The notes beneath the pieces are model-generated. The model saw only the letters and a program-made list of their open reading frames with translations. It was not told the origin of the DNA and ran no database searches. The translations under genes and the position numbers were made by a program. Positions 24,723 through 24,917 of a stretch of DNA of 24,917 nucleotides are shown here, in pieces (position 1 is the first letter of the stretch; each line of letters starts with the position of its first letter). This stretch comes from CAZABP01 sp964483245 (GTDB lineage Bacteria > Planctomycetota > UBA1135 > UBA2386), in contig CAZABP010000062.1 in NCBI GenBank assembly GCA_964483245.1, forward strand, positions 1 through 24,917. Direction: 5' to 3'.

Positions 24723-24730
24723 GGATGCTA
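24723..24730 (-). promoter_or_regulatory. Putative -10 element (TAGCATCC) of the HExxH gene
   Basis: TAGCATCC on the minus strand, 15 nt between the hexamer and the ATG at 24709. It is identical, including a preceding GC, to the element at 1758-1765. Confidence 0.4.
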
Positions 24731-24755
24731 GCCGGGTGCGGACAGGCGGGGCCGG

Positions 24756-24774
24756 CTTCTCGTGCGGCGAGAAG
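24756..24774. repeat. 7-bp inverted repeat between the HExxH gene and tRNA-Leu
   Basis: CTTCTCG and CGAGAAG flank a 5-base spacer in the divergent gap between the minus-strand HExxH gene and the plus-strand tRNA. It could be a protein-binding dyad; nothing else in 24731-24862 stands out. Confidence 0.3.
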
Positions 24775-24862
24775 ACCTTCCGCGCGCGCGGCTCGTGCAC
24801 TTGCCGTCGCGGGCTTCGCCGGCCACCATGCGAACCCGTCTGAGCTGCAAGCGGATCCACTC

Positions 24863-24917
24863 GCCGGAGTGGCGGAACGGCAGACGCAACGGATTCAAAA
24901 TCCGTCGCCCGCAAGGG
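24863..24917 (+). tRNA. tRNA-Leu(CAA), 3' part beyond window
   Basis: The first 55 bases of a leucine tRNA: acceptor strand GCCGGAG, D-arm, then an anticodon stem ACGGA/TCCGT closing the loop TTCAAAA with anticodon CAA at 24896-24898. It is followed by the beginning of a long class II variable arm (CGCCCGCAAGGG), as expected for tRNA-Leu. It decodes UUG. The T-arm and 3' acceptor strand lie beyond the right edge. Confidence 0.95.

Overview
The window is high-GC bacterial DNA, very probably from a member of the Planctomycetota. The evidence for the phylum is indirect: large secreted or membrane-anchored beta-sandwich proteins rich in Ala, Pro and Arg, a secreted beta-helix protein of a kind common in that phylum, and housekeeping genes (ddl, dapB) beside envelope proteins of unknown function. 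No rRNA or other firm taxonomic marker is present.

Region 1 (1-13010, all minus strand) is an unusual cluster. Read in the direction of transcription it begins with a fused iron-sulfur/NrfD membrane subunit (13010-11484). Four very long membrane-anchored proteins built from repeated carboxypeptidase-regulatory-like beta-sandwich modules follow (11426-1779), with the frameshifted remnant of a fifth between the first two. It ends with the molybdopterin catalytic subunit (1750 to beyond the left edge). The electron-transfer and catalytic subunits of a polysulfide-reductase / SoeABC-type complex are thus separated by about 9.7 kb of paralogous envelope-type genes. Three paralogs share an eight-module layout and, with the remnant, a C-terminal FP-x-GGG signature. 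The fourth has only five modules.

Region 2 (13095-18305, plus strand) is a tight operon, ddl - dapB - TPR/zinc-ribbon/HEAT protein - TPR membrane protein, in which each junction is a 4-base GTGA overlap. Ddl and DapB point to peptidoglycan precursor synthesis. The third protein resembles LapB/YciM, the regulator of LPS synthesis, with a HEAT-like extension, so the operon looks like an envelope-assembly unit.

Region 3 (18373-23323, plus strand) holds exported proteins: a VOC-fold protein and a monohaem cytochrome c overlapping by ATGA, a DUF3300/DUF2950 pair, and a beta-helix protein followed by a perfect 14-bp hairpin. Region 4 (23544-24709, minus strand) has a small unknown protein behind an array of AACGA boxes and an HExxH metallopeptidase-like protein. 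The right edge cuts a tRNA-Leu(CAA).

A short element, TAnnnTCC, lies 9-26 nt before six start codons (a near match lies before a seventh). It looks like the local -10 promoter element and in several cases sits so close to the start that leaderless transcripts are likely.
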